From Plasmodiophora brassicae (Eukaryota > Endomyxa > Phytomyxea > Plasmodiophorida > Plasmodiophoridae): a DNA stretch of 64,000 nucleotides. The notes under the pieces were generated by a model, which was not told where the DNA came from, ran no database searches, and worked only from the letters and a program-made list of their open reading frames with translations. Both the position numbers and the translations under genes were made by a program. The stretch spans positions 1 through 64,000 of the forward strand of contig JASFAU010000003.1 in assembly GCA_039704465.1 (NCBI GenBank), written 5' to 3'. Numbering within the stretch: the stretch's first letter is position 1; the number at the start of each line of letters is the position of its first letter. Below are positions 1-10,619 of the stretch, one piece after another.

Positions 1-72
1 CATAACAGAGAAGATTAGCATGGCCCCTGCGCAAGGATGACACGCATCAAACTGAGGAGGTCAACACTTTTT
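1..72 (+). ncRNA. U6 spliceosomal snRNA, 3' part (5' end outside window)
   Basis: The ACAGAGA box is at 5-11, the AGC triad at 17-19, and the internal stem-loop sequence typical of U6 runs through about 22-46. These blocks are nearly invariant in eukaryotic U6, so identification is firm. The 3' tail (47-67) does not resemble animal U6, which is normal for this variable end, and it closes in a T-run at 68-72 of the kind that ends RNA polymerase III transcripts. U6 pairs with U2 and the 5' splice site in the spliceosome core. Only about 70 bases lie in the window, so it cannot be told whether this is a working gene or a retro-copied U6 fused to the element that follows. Confidence 0.9.
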
Positions 73-151
73 AGACTGCTGTAATCATCTCACGGAGTGC
101 GTCTCCGTGTTGTTGAGGACGGCGGCGAGCGGCAATCAGCGATCGGTGACC

Positions 152-1828
152 ATGCTGGGCCCAGCGCCATGCATCACAGCGAACGCGGAGGAGCTCCTCC
201 AGCACTGGAATGACCTGCGGCCGCACGTACGTTGCTGGAACTGCAACGTGAAGGGCCGCGTGAAATACGAGAAAGGCAACATGGGCACCCCGTTCGTCTA
301 CCGCTGCTACGCGGCCAAGGCCGGCGGCGGCCAGTGCCGCAGGAACAAGTCCCCGACGAGCATGCTCAAGTACCTGGTCGAGGTCGGCCTAGCCAAGGAA
401 CGCCCTGGACCCAAGGACAAGGAACCCGTTGAGCGAGCGGAATCGATGACGAAGAAGACAACGAAGCCGAATGGCCCTGCGGCACCCCCAGTGACCGACA
501 TCCGACCGATACTGGAAGCGATTCTCAAGCAGATCTCTGAATTGAAGGAGGAGATTCGACGCGTTGAGACGGCCACCATTGGCGCCCTGCAAGATCGGGT
601 CGCCGCGATCGAGAACGTGCTGCAAGCACAGGTGACGACAGGAGAGAATGCAAGCGAAGATGATGATGACGGAGGTGACGTCGACGAAATGGATGAAGTC
701 CACGACGACATGGGAACGACGAAGAATGATAATGGAAACGGTGATCCTGAGAAAGACGACGGCGCCAAAGGCGATTCTACGTGGGCGAAGGTGGCCAAGC
801 GCCGGTACGTCCGTCGCCGCGAACTTCGCAAGGCGCGCGAGGTGCAGAAACGGCAGGACTCTGAGACGACTCAGCGCGCCGAGGCGGCTGCGTTTCTGAA
901 AGGTGATATACGGCGCCGAGTTCAGTTCACGAACCTGCTGATTCCGTTTCCGAAATCGATGCCGTACTCGATGTTCCGGAGGAACCTCTACCAGCTGGGA
1001 GTACCCGCAGGAAGCCTACACCACCTGAGTTATATTCATGAGTCGAAGCAGCTGCAAATCTGGACGACGACGACGCTCGTGGACCAGGTGATAGCGGCAC
1101 TACGCGGCGGCGACGTGGCCGTCAGGATCGGGATTGAACCTGACGACCCCAGCTTCCTGGCCGGATCGCGCTGGGCCAAACTGAACAAGGAAGAGAAGGA
1201 GATCGAGGCGAAACGCTGGTGGGCGAAGCGCGCCGATGACATGTCGTTCCACGCGAAGCGGATCGGCATCACCGGATATTTCAAGAGAATGGCCGCGCAG
1301 GCGAGGCGCGAAGTCGAGCAATCAGATAAGGCATCCCAAGAGCGCGCAGGCGTAAACAGCGCAGGACAGCAGCCGGACCCGGTGACGCTGAGCGACTTCC
1401 TGAACAAGTCGCCGCCGTGTGCGCCCCCCGGTGAAGCTGACAACGACTGCGAAGACCTGGAGGAACGCGGTGAGGATACTGATGTTATTGACGAGAACGA
1501 GATGCGCCTCGGGAACAGTATCGTCGAGGAGATGGAGCGAAGCGCACAGAGACAAGGCTGGACGTCCGAAGGAGATGAGGCTGAAGAGTCGTCCACTGAG
1601 GACGATCGAGTCCCCCCACGCCGAGTCGGGGTCCCTGACATGCCTGATGATGTTGATGCCCGTGACCTGATGAGTGACCGCGACCCGCGCCAGCGTGATG
1701 GCGAACAGGCGACACCACCACCTGGTCGGCTCACCAAGAAGATGAAGGCGATGAGCGCTGCAGCCATGTCCCAGCGCATCACCAGCTTCATGAAGTCATC
1801 GGGCACAGACAGTCAGCAAGGATGCTGA
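152..1828 (+). CDS. LINE ORF1 protein (nucleic-acid-binding, predicted)
   Basis: 558 codons from the first in-frame ATG at 152; the frame is open further upstream but without ATG. Near the N-terminus Cys residues in CWNC and a later RCY...QC set look like a small zinc-binding unit (about residues 28-63). A short coiled coil follows (about 115-160). Then come an acidic stretch (about 165-210), a basic linker, a central folded region around residues 255-360 that may be the RNA-binding part, and an acidic, Ser-rich tail. LINE ORF1 proteins coat the element RNA and chaperone reverse transcription. The TGA stop at 1826-1828 overlaps the ORF2 ATG at 1822-1824, which suggests coupled translation. 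No specific RNA-recognition fold was recognised, so the role comes from position and layout. Confidence 0.75.
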   Translation: MLGPAPCITANAEELLQHWNDLRPHVRCWNCNVKGRVKYEKGNMGTPFVYRCYAAKAGGGQCRRNKSPTSMLKYLVEVGLAKERPGPKDKEPVERAESMTKKTTKPNGPAAPPVTDIRPILEAILKQISELKEEIRRVETATIGALQDRVAAIENVLQAQVTTGENASEDDDDGGDVDEMDEVHDDMGTTKNDNGNGDPEKDDGAKGDSTWAKVAKRRYVRRRELRKAREVQKRQDSETTQRAEAAAFLKGDIRRRVQFTNLLIPFPKSMPYSMFRRNLYQLGVPAGSLHHLSYIHESKQLQIWTTTTLVDQVIAALRGGDVAVRIGIEPDDPSFLAGSRWAKLNKEEKEIEAKRWWAKRADDMSFHAKRIGITGYFKRMAAQARREVEQSDKASQERAGVNSAGQQPDPVTLSDFLNKSPPCAPPGEADNDCEDLEERGEDTDVIDENEMRLGNSIVEEMERSAQRQGWTSEGDEAEESSTEDDRVPPRRVGVPDMPDDVDARDLMSDRDPRQRDGEQATPPPGRLTKKMKAMSAAAMSQRITSFMKSSGTDSQQGC

Positions 1829-4800
1829 AGGTCTCCTACACGAACGTCGAAGGGCTCACCAAGGTGAAGGAGGACAAGCTGACACGACACGCAGACGACA
1901 ATGGCATCGAAACGATCGTTCTAGTCGAGACCCACATCAAGTACAACACGGGGATGAGGCGACCGAGTGACCGCACTTGGCAGAGACTGACCTGATATGC
2001 CCGCCAACGGCACTCACCAAGGGCAAGGGAGGAATCAGTATCCTGTTCAAGACCGCAGTCCATGTTCAAACTGTGGCGTTCTCGATGAGGAAGCGGTGGA
2101 TCATCTGGCTCGTCAACCGCTGTGTTCTGGTGGCTGGCGTCTACCACGAACCCAGCGCGTTCGCAGACTTCCAGGCCGACCTCGGCATGCTCGGTCGCGC
2201 GCTGCAGCAGGCGAACCCCGAAGGCAAGTACCGCGTTCTCGTCGTTGGCGACTTCAACACGCGGCTCGGCTACTTCACCGGGGACCACGACCAGCACCCG
2301 CAGGAACGACGAGACGACTTCTTCGAATTTATCGGCAAGTTCGACCTCACCCTGCTGAACGTGTTCCACAAGAGGAACCCGGACAGGTGGACGTGGCGCT
2401 CCGACCAAGGCAAGAGCATCGTCGACTACGCCATGGTATCTAGATGCCACTACGCGCACCTGGAGATTGTCGCAACACCGGTGGAGAAGCCCGGGCACCA
2501 GATGTTGATCGTGACGACGGACGGCGCGGCGCCGGTTCGCGAAGACACCAGCCGCTGGAGCTGGAACAGAAAGGCGTTCCAATCGGAGCCGAAATCAATG
2601 GTGATTCGTTATTTGCTGGAACCATGTATTGACGATTTGTATAGGATGTGGAAAGATATCCAGAAGGAGATGGACGAGAATTACGACGCGCCGGAACCGC
2701 AACTCATCGGGCTGCTCGACGAGGCGTTCGAACTGACCTGCGAGGCGCTGCGCCACGATATGATCGACATCGCATGCTGGCCGCCTCACCGGTCGAAACG
2801 ACACGAGCGCGCCGTGCCGATCATCAACTGGGACGACATGGAGGACTGCACGAACCCGTTCATGCTGACCCGAACCAGAAGGTACCTGATGGCATCGGCG
2901 CAAGCGATGAACAACGGGATCGAACAGCAAGCCCCATCGGACGAGGAGCACGTCTCGCACTATCAGCAGCTGTACGCAGCAGCGGAGGGCCACGAACCGC
3001 CTCGATCGCGACGCGTTGCCAGAAAACGAGACGATGTCGACAAAGCTGAGCTCAAGTACTTCAACGCGGCGTGGGTGGAGGGTCGCATCCGTCGGGCGCG
3101 ATGGATGAAAGCGATGGGCCCGGACAACATGTGCGCTGATCTGCTGAAGGCGCACCCTGAGGCATCTTCGAAGCTGCTGAGCGTCATCAGCGAGATCTGC
3201 TGGACGCACCAGGTCGCGCCGACGGTGTGGAACCGCGGCTACACCAGGCCGATACCGAAGAAGAGCGAAGACCGGAGGCATCCGGGCAACTGGCGAGGAC
3301 TGGCCATGTCCAGCCACATTCGAAAACTGCACGAAGTCGGCGTTCGAGAGCTGATGCGCGACAAGGGCCTCTACCAGGTGCACGAGCTGCAGATGGGATT
3401 CCAGCGCCGGATTGGCCCGATCGAAGCCGTCTGGGTCGCTGATGAGCTTCTGGAAACGTACGCCAGGAAGGGTGTACCGCTGATGGCGGCGCTGCTCGAC
3501 GTCAGGAAGGCGTACGACAACGCGGATCGCGAGCTGATCTGGCGGGAGCTGGAGTCCCGAGGAGCTGAGGCGACCATCGTCTCCAACATGCAGTCGCTCT
3601 TCGACGTGTTCGCGGTCGTCCTGCTCGTCGATGGTCGTGCACAAGAACCGATACCAATGGCGATCGGTGTCGCTCAAGGCGTCGTCAATGCGCCCGACCT
3701 ATTCAACCTGCTGGTCAACCCGCTGCACGAACGGCTCCGGGCGATTGCTGGCCCCGACTGCCCAGTACTGGTGAAGATTCGCATCCCCATTATCTCGTTT
3801 GCTGACGATCAGACGTTGTTCTGCCGCGCTGACCGCCCGGCGGTTATGCAGGCAATGCTCGACGAGTGCCACAAGTACTCGATCGAATACCACTATAGGT
3901 ACAATGTCAACAAGTGCGTCCTGAGCGTGCCGAAGCACCCGGCGCTGCCGCCGCTGCCGACCCTGACGCTGGGTGGTGAACCCATTGCCGATGGCGAGGA
4001 TCGCGCCGTGAAGTTGCTGGGCGTCTGCATGAAGAACGGGCGGATCGATCACGCGGCACAACTCAGGACGAGGACGGCGAAGGCCAGGTCGACGCTATTC
4101 GCGCTGAGCCAATCGGGCTGCTTCAAGACGAAACACCTGAACGTGAGCAAGAAACGCGTGGTGTTTATGAGCTTCGTGCGATCGCAGCTGGAGTACGGCC
4201 TCTGCATCGCCAACCACAGCAGCTCGACGCTGAAGGAGATCGACTCGTGGGTCATGCGAACGTGCGCCGAGTTCCTCGGCGGCCATCGCAACGGGTCGAT
4301 CCTGATGATGCGCTACGCCGGCATTGTCCCGATGGCGATCCGGCAGGCACAGCTACGTGGCGGGTTCCTGCTCCACCTGAAGGAGAAGGCCGACGAGTAC
4401 CCGAGGACCATGAGCGGCAAGATCGCCAAGGCCATGTTCGCGAACCCGGCATCGAGGCTGTCGACGATCGTGCAGAAGTGCCCGGTGGTCGGGGGTGCAG
4501 GCGCTGATGCGGCAGCAGGCCCGGGTGAAGGACCTGCGCGAGTGGAAGATCAGGCACGGCACCCGATTGGAGGAGGCGGACAAGAACGAGGGCGGACCCG
4601 GGGACGCGCTGGTCCAGGCGCTGCAGGAACGGGCGTGGCGGCCGTGGTCGCGTGCGAAACTGATGCGGGTCCAGAAGCAGGAGTGGAACAGACCGCACGC
4701 GACCGCGTTCCAAGCGACGGCGGACGCGTACCGGATCGCCAACTGGCTGACGAATCGCCTACCGGGCATACCTGTTCCATGTCAGAACTGCAACGGGGCG

Positions 4801-5358
4801 TACGAGACGAATCGATACCATTGTACGATTTGTGTCGGCGCCCAGCAGCGGCTGGAGCATGTGTATCGCCCGGAGGTGCATCTGAAGTGGTTGACTGATG
4901 CCGACAACGCGATCGACGCCTGCCTGCTCCAGCTGACACGGCCGTCGATCATCCAAGCGCCGGCGTATGATGGGCGACCTAGGAAGCAAGCGTCAGAGGC
5001 GGCGTATCGACTCGACGAGCGAACCAGACCGGTGGCGACGGCGATCGCGACTGTCCTCAAGGACATCGACGAGCTGTGCAGGCCGCGACAGGGTCGTGAT
5101 GGCGGCGACGACAATGGCGGCGACAATGGCGACGACAATGGCGGCGATGATGGGGACGGCGGCGGCGAAGATGGACCTGTCGAGCTCCGCATCCAGGACG
5201 GCAACGGCGACGATGATGGCAGCAACGGCGGCGGCGGCGACGATGATGGCAGCAACGGCAACGGCGACGATCAGGGCAGCAACGGCAACGGCGGCGACCA
5301 GGGCAGCAACGGCAAGCGGTACGAGCGGCGCCCGCCGATCTGGATCCGGGTACCGTGA
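1822..5358 (+). pseudogene. LINE ORF2: endonuclease plus reverse transcriptase, two frameshifts
   Basis: The N-terminal APE endonuclease begins at ATG 1822: an N-x-E-G-L motif, the catalytic Glu in LVETH, then GDFN near 2250 and SIVDY near 2420. The first frame ends at TGA 1993-1995 and the domain goes on in another frame from about 1977, a -1 shift. Reverse transcriptase motifs follow: PDN near 3122, NWRGLAM near 3290, LDVRKAYD near 3500, GVAQGVVNAPDLF near 3670 and the catalytic FADD near 3800 (most LINEs have YADD). A second shift (+1) lies at the G-run near 4490. After it comes a basic region, a C-x2-C-x9-H-C-x2-C cluster near 4780-4830, and an Asp/Gly/Asn-rich tail. ORF2 proteins nick target DNA and prime cDNA on it. 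With both shifts this copy should be inactive unless one is programmed or an assembly error. Confidence 0.85.
5098..5315 (+). repeat. GGC/GAC-type low-complexity repeat in the ORF2 tail
   Basis: Imperfect trinucleotide repeats built from ggc, gac, aat and agc triplets encode a run of Asp, Gly, Asn and Ser at the ORF2 C-terminus. Triplet periodicity keeps the frame open. It looks like a slippage-prone microsatellite and could vary in length between copies. Confidence 0.8.
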
Positions 5359-5372
5359 CGATCGCTCATGCC

Positions 5373-5433
5373 CGGCCGGATTTTTCCCATCCGACCAGCG
5401 TCTGACGCCCGGATGGGTTTTTTCATCCGGCCG
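5373..5433 (+). repeat. 3' hairpin of the LINE
   Basis: Two stacked inverted repeats: 5373-5380 pairs with 5426-5433 and 5386-5393 pairs with 5410-5417, with T-rich bulges opposite each other (5381-5385 and 5418-5423). The sequence lies just downstream of the ORF2 stop. Many LINEs carry a 3' stem-loop that their reverse transcriptase recognises; that role is inferred from position. Confidence 0.6.
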
Positions 5434-5440
5434 ACGAGGC

Positions 5441-5755
5441 CATCACCAGGCCTACCGCGACATGCTGGCGACGACGACCATCGGCGCCGCCAGCATCGAC
5501 ACGCACCACCCGCACTGCGCAGTCCGTCACAGGCGGCCACTGCGTAGCGCTATTTCTATCATGTGACCCTTCATCTACCTACTCAAGACGACACTGGCAA
5601 TCGTATTATGCTCGGCATCGGTTGGAAAAGGGTGGTCTACGCCTAATACACACAAGACTAAAAACCCTAAAAAGCCCCTAAGTGGATCGACGCTCGATCC
5701 GTCGCTGTCGTCGCTGCCAACCGTTAGTTTTTCCAACTGGATCGCAACGAATTGG
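5441..5755. other. Intergenic; contains a short CCCTAAA-like stretch
   Basis: No convincing gene. At about 5658-5683 there are two or three imperfect units of the type aaaccctaaaaagcccctaa, resembling degenerate telomeric repeats, but far too few to call a telomere. The true 3' end of the LINE may lie inside this stretch. Confidence 0.4.
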
Positions 5756-7453
5756 ATGTCGCCGGGCGTCGAACGGTTGCCACACCGGGCCCTGTGGCGC
5801 GACGTGATGTCCATCATACCCGAATCACGATACGACGATTACAACGTGATGAAAGCGTTGGTGGAGCGCGTCAAGAGAACCAGGGACCGTCAGGGACGTG
5901 ATGGCATCCACGTGACGCTGTTGCTCCGCTGGTCGGGACGCGTCATCCATCCGTTCGTCGCCCTGGTCGACCCGCCTCCTGACGAAATCACCGATGAGTA
6001 TGTGTCCGATCTGATGGGGTCTGCGACCAAGACCGTCGCTCAGCGTCGAGCGATGCGTGCTCGCCCCGATGGACGCTGGGCGCCGTCGTCGCGTTTTCTG
6101 GCCGTATTGGCGCACGTCGTCATGATTGTCCCGCCATTGCATGATCGATCGGCTGTGGTGCGTCTGCCAGCGTCGTCTGACCCGATGACTCTGAGCACGT
6201 TGCCGCTGGCACCACGGTCAGTCACGCTGTTTGATGCGTGCAAGAGTTGGCGCGACGTACCCCTCCCGTCGGCAAACCAGGGGAGCAAGAAGCGGCACTG
6301 GCTATGGGAGGCGCTGGCCCTCATCCAGGGCGTCCTGCACTCGTCGCCGGACGCGCGGGGCGCCTGCACCAAGATCGACTGGGGCTCGTTCCTGGCCGAC
6401 CCGCACAACGGCCTGCTAGTCCAGGCAGCGGGCGTCGACGCGGTCGTGCATTTGTCCAGGGCCACAGGACAATGTCGACGCAGGTGCACGCCGCTGTCAA
6501 GGGCGTCAAGGACAGGTGGCCGTCTCCCGTCGACCTGTCGACTTGGTCGACGGCGGAAAAAATCCTGATTCTCGTGTATCACGCACGCGCGCTGGGCCCC
6601 GGCGTGCTGACGTATGTCGGCGCCGGTCGAAACGACGCCGTTCGTGACCCCGCTGAGCATGTCCTCGTCGTCGACGACTTACTGGAGATGTTCGGCGCTG
6701 CACGCATCGATTGGCGCCCCTACAAGCACGCTCTCGCGCTGATCGGCGCTGTGGGGCGCACGCTCGTCGAGATCGGCCTGAGCTCGAGGCACGCACATGC
6801 CTATTTCGTCAACGCCTTCGAGCTGGTGATCCTGGACTCACGACCAAGGCCGATGGCAGAGGCGACGTCGTCGAGGTTTCGCGGCATCGTCGACGATATG
6901 GTGGGCGCGTACGTCGCCGCCATTCGCCAGCGCCGGGGGAACCGAGCCGACCAGGCTGACGAGGCCGTTGACGACGACGCTGCTGCCGACGGCGATGGAC
7001 CTACGCGTCGAACGAGGAGCAGTCGACGCGCCGTTACCCTGCAGAGCCGCGCAGCAGTCAAACGCAGGCGAATCGTTCGTCGCTGGCTGCTTTGCTGATC
7101 ACGGATTACTGTACTGACTGCGTTCCCAACAGGCCGCTGCAGACGCCCTCTCGATGTCCAGCTCGGAAGACGACAGCGATGACTCGTCAAGGGACACCAG
7201 CGAGCTGTGCCAGTCGACGTCGCGCGAAAGCCAGGTTGACAGCGTTGGACGCCGTTTGCAGACTGACGATGGATGTGTGCCACAGAAGAAACGAAGCCAT
7301 CAGGGTGCGAAGCGCCGAAAGTTGTGTGGCACGACGACACGCCCTGTGGTCAGTTGCTATATTGTGATGCGAGCGGGATGTAGACTGAACTGGCGGAACG
7401 TTGCAGAGGCCTCTGCCGGTTACGTCGACGACTGTGATCAAGGACCCTCCTAA
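5756..7453 (+). CDS. Hypothetical protein, three exons, basic/acidic C-terminus
   Basis: Proposed exons are 5756-6433, 6484-7056 and 7133-7453 (523 aa). The first open frame continues past 6433 but loses sense, while the next frame becomes protein-like from 6484. A 50-bp intron with acceptor at 6483 restores it, though other donors in 6434-6450 also fit. The second intron ends in a clear branch-point and acceptor (ctgac then cccaacag). Exon 3 encodes a Ser/Asp-rich stretch, then a basic cluster (KKRSHQGAKRRK) that could be a nuclear localisation signal. No family was recognised. It sits between a LINE and a USP-like relic, so it may itself be part of accessory DNA. Confidence 0.5.
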
Positions 7454-7825
7454 CACGCGCACCATGCCGCCTGCTTCGGTTGGCATTCCTTGTACCCCGC
7501 CTCGACTGCGTTACTGACCGTCCGCCTGCTGTAGGCACAGACTGGACATGCGAACCGCCGTTTCACAGCGCCAAAACTGGTTCGAAACTGACATCGCCGG
7601 TACTCAGGCGAAGATAACATCTAACACGCTCGCATTGACCATAGGCACCCGAACGTACACCTGGCGGACGTGCGAGCCGGCCCGCCCAAGGCGTCAACCG
7701 CGAACCGGTCAAAGAAGAACAAAGTCCTTCACAGGTGTGGTATACTGCATAATTGTCATAGTCGGCGCTGAAATTGACATTTAGGAGCGTGACGCTGGGT
7801 CGTTACTGCCAGCGGGCATATCGAA
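7454..7825. other. Gap without a supported gene
   Basis: No ORF with family features was found. The stretch leads directly into the USP-like copy at 7826 and may hold a lost upstream exon of it. Confidence 0.3.
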
Positions 7826-8826
7826 CAATGATGCGGCAGGCGTTTGCCGATCTATTTGCTACGCGATTGCACCGGTGCAGATCTTGCGGTCATTGCCCGG
7901 CTGGGAACGTGTCTCCGGCCCCGCGCCCTGGATTGACCTGTACAATAAGGTCATGAACCCTCGTCTGGATCTGAACGCGGCGTCCGACATCCTGGTTGAC
8001 CTCATCAAGGCCATCAGCGACGCTGACCGGGCGACGAGGTCGTTCGATCCCGGGCAACAGCACGATGCCGACGACTTCGCGCTGGAGCTGCTGCAGCAGA
8101 TGCAGGCGTACGAGGTTGTCGGGGCCCTAGGTCATCCGATCGAAAGAGCGATCATTGGCTTTGTCGAGCATGTCGTCGACGCGTGCAAGACCTGCGGCCA
8201 TGTCACTAGGCGTCCGCCCTGCGAGCTCCCGGTTGTTATGCTGGGTGGTTCGCACGGCCGAACGTCCCTCGCCGACGCGTTACTCCTAGAGCACACTACG
8301 ACGATCGCCAGGAGGTGCACTGCTGAACGGCCGTGCAATCGCGGGCAGGACGTGGAGCACCGAAGCACGACGGTTCGTCAGTTGAAGGGCAAGGTCGAGG
8401 AAGGCCAAGTGATGCTGGTGCGGCAGGATCCCATCGAAATCGTCCAGGAGCCAGGTCTCGATGGTCAGACCATCAGTATGGCGCGGCGAGACAGCGGTGG
8501 TACGTGCCGGCCCGACAACGATGATGGATGGAAACCTGGGCATATCTGATTTCTTCTTTGAGCAGGATGTGGTGCCACAGGCGGTCTTCCAAGTTGGAGA
8601 TGCGTATTTCCAGTTGGTCGGCCTTGTCGACCACTGGGGGTAATGCCCACGTCGCTGGACACGACGAAGGCCATTACGTGTCCTGGGTGAAGCAGGCACG
8701 TGGTGGCTGGGCGTTCTGCGACACCAGTCGCGTGCAAGGGTATTCCGACGCGCACGTCGCCGACTTGCTCAGCAAGCGGGTCTACCGACTCCTGTTCTAC
8801 AGGTGCTTCGCACTGCGAAGGCAATA
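7826..8826 (+). pseudogene. Ubiquitin-specific-protease-like copy 1, damaged
   Basis: Family features of a USP (cysteine deubiquitinase) are readable in order: a Cys-box-like segment SICYAIAPVQIL at about 7850-7890, a QQHDADDFALELL box at about 8055-8095, a Cys-x2-Cys near 8190, the GQVMLVRQDPI strand near 8405, and the His box GHYVSWVKQ at about 8665-8690 followed by WAFCDTSRV. USPs cut ubiquitin from proteins. Here the Cys box lacks the usual Gly-Asn and second Asn, the frame changes between about 8510 and 8570, and an extra G in the run near 8637-8641 separates VDHWG from NAHVAG. An intron could explain the first break but not the second. No start codon was identified. Probably a relic. 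Confidence 0.6.
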
Positions 8827-10222
8827 AAGCTTGTCCATCGTCGAGTTCATCTGCCTGGCCATGCAGTAGAAAGAATGGTGGAACATATGATCCGTAAAAG
8901 ACGTTGTATTCGTTTGCGTTGTTGAGAAGTTGTACCTCACGCCTTCTTGCCAGGCCGCACGCTGCAGTACAACTCAGGGATAATGAAGTGGACCGCTCTG
9001 ACACGTACTGAACCGCGTTTGCTTGGAGTCGAGCGCAATCACCTGCCTCACGTGCATGCTGCGACACCCGAAACGCCTGCATCGCTCGTCTGGTCTGACC
9101 TGCCATGCTTGACACGCATGCAGGGACGACGTCGGCGCTGTCGACCGCCGGCCACTTCAGCAAAGGATGCCGTCCGGCGCCGCCTGACGCCAGGACGACC
9201 TGCAGGGCCGGCGTTCGCGCGTGTCGACCTAATCTGCTTGTAGTGATCTGGGTGAGGCGATACGCCGGCGGCGGGTGGTCGACGGCAGATAGGCGTGCGC
9301 ATGTCGATCAACGGCAACGGACACTGGGCGCCACCTGCCTGCTGGAAGACCTGCAGGGCAGGCAGGTGCCGCTCGACAGGCCGACGGGGACATCGGCGAG
9401 AAGACCTTTGGTTGCTCGGTCCGCCATCAACGCATGGTGCACGACAGCGGCGCGCGCGACCGATTGCAACGATCGGCGCGTCTAGCTAGCGCGCCGCCTC
9501 AGTTGAGGAGCATGCCGGCGCGATGCTGGACCAGCCCCGCCAAGACACGATGACAGCTACCCGGCAGGTGCTCATGCTGGACGGACGACGGCAGGCGACA
9601 GCCAGCAGGTGCGTCCTGTCCAGCGTGTTAGAGGGCCTGCACGCCTGTGCATCAGACGACGACACGTACCAGTGCTGCAACTGCAGGGCGTTCACACAGA
9701 CAGATCGGGCACGCCGGCAGGCGTCCAGCAGGACGCGATATGGTCGTCGTGAGTCCATTGGGCCGTGCTGCCCATCTGCGGCGACGTCGCAGCGGGTGCA
9801 GGCACGGCAGACAGGCGCGTCAGGGTGTCGGCGTCCTGCGACGTGCGAGGCTGAACACAACAGCATATCCGGCGGGCGTGGACGACGATGCAGTAGGCGG
9901 CGTTGGCGACCGGCAGCGTCGTCGAGTAGTCAGTCGCGGGCGACGCCCACCATGGAGTCGGCGCCTGCTTCACGTTGAGAGGACTCCACGTCTGTGCCGT
10001 ATACCGCCCTCCAACGGGCATGCGCATCGCGACCTCGTGTAGGAGGCGTCGGAGGACGGCGCACGCTCCATGGTGTATAGCGCATCCGCCCAGGCGACCG
10101 CACGCCGCACCGCCGCACGCCACCGGGGCCGCCAGCAAAAAACAACGCGGCTTTTTTTGGGAGGTCTCAGGAGTTTTTTGCGTAACCAAGACAAGGGATA
10201 CACCTGTCATATCATCCTTTAC

Positions 10223-10619
10223 CATGAACGAACAACCTGCCTAACCAGATCGGTGAGCGGTTGTCACCTTCCCAGTCCTGGTCGGGGGCGCTCCAACCCG
10301 CATTGGCGACAGCGGACGCGTGCCGTTTGCTGGGAATCGGGCGACAGCATCTGTCACACGTGGGTGCTTCGTTCCCCGACCTTCCTGCGATGCTCGTCTG
10401 GTCCTGGCTGTCCTGGTCGGCATGCATGCGGGGGCGATATCCGTGCCCTCGACTGGCGACGGGCACCGCGCCCTGCACTGATCGCCGCGAACGTTGCCGT
10501 TCGTCGCCGTCCGAGACCACGATGTCCTGCAGGATCGGTTTACGCGCGTGTCGACCTGGTCTGCTCGTAGTGAACGGTTCTGGCTGAGGCGATATGCCGG
10601 CAGGGATCGCGGCGGGTCG
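10223..10619 (+). repeat. Direct repeat, copy A (397 bp, identical to 11397-11793)
   Basis: By eye the sequence is base-for-base the same as 11397-11793 (offset 1174). Similarity drops sharply at both ends, while the next few hundred bases remain only loosely related. This marks a very recent duplication or gene conversion inside an otherwise old repeat block. Confidence 0.9.

Larger units (their letters stand above)
73..5440 (+). mobile_element. Non-LTR (LINE) retrotransposon, nearly full length, with damaged ORF2
   Basis: Two consecutive ORFs with LINE logic: ORF1 with a Cys-rich start and a coiled coil, then ORF2 with an APE-type endonuclease, reverse transcriptase and a C-terminal Cys/His cluster. 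A small hairpin (stem 91-97 with 103-109) sits just after the U6 T-run and before ORF1. A 3' hairpin lies at 5373-5433. No long terminal repeats were seen. The 5' boundary is taken as the base after the U6 T-run and the 3' boundary as just past the 3' hairpin. Neither is proven, and no target-site duplication could be identified. ORF2 needs two frame changes, so this copy is probably dead. Confidence 0.85.

Noticed and set aside
5756..7453. Reading this gene as part of the LINE (a third ORF)
   Set aside because: It lies beyond the 3' hairpin, needs introns to read through, and shows no element-related domain; LINEs rarely carry spliced ORFs.
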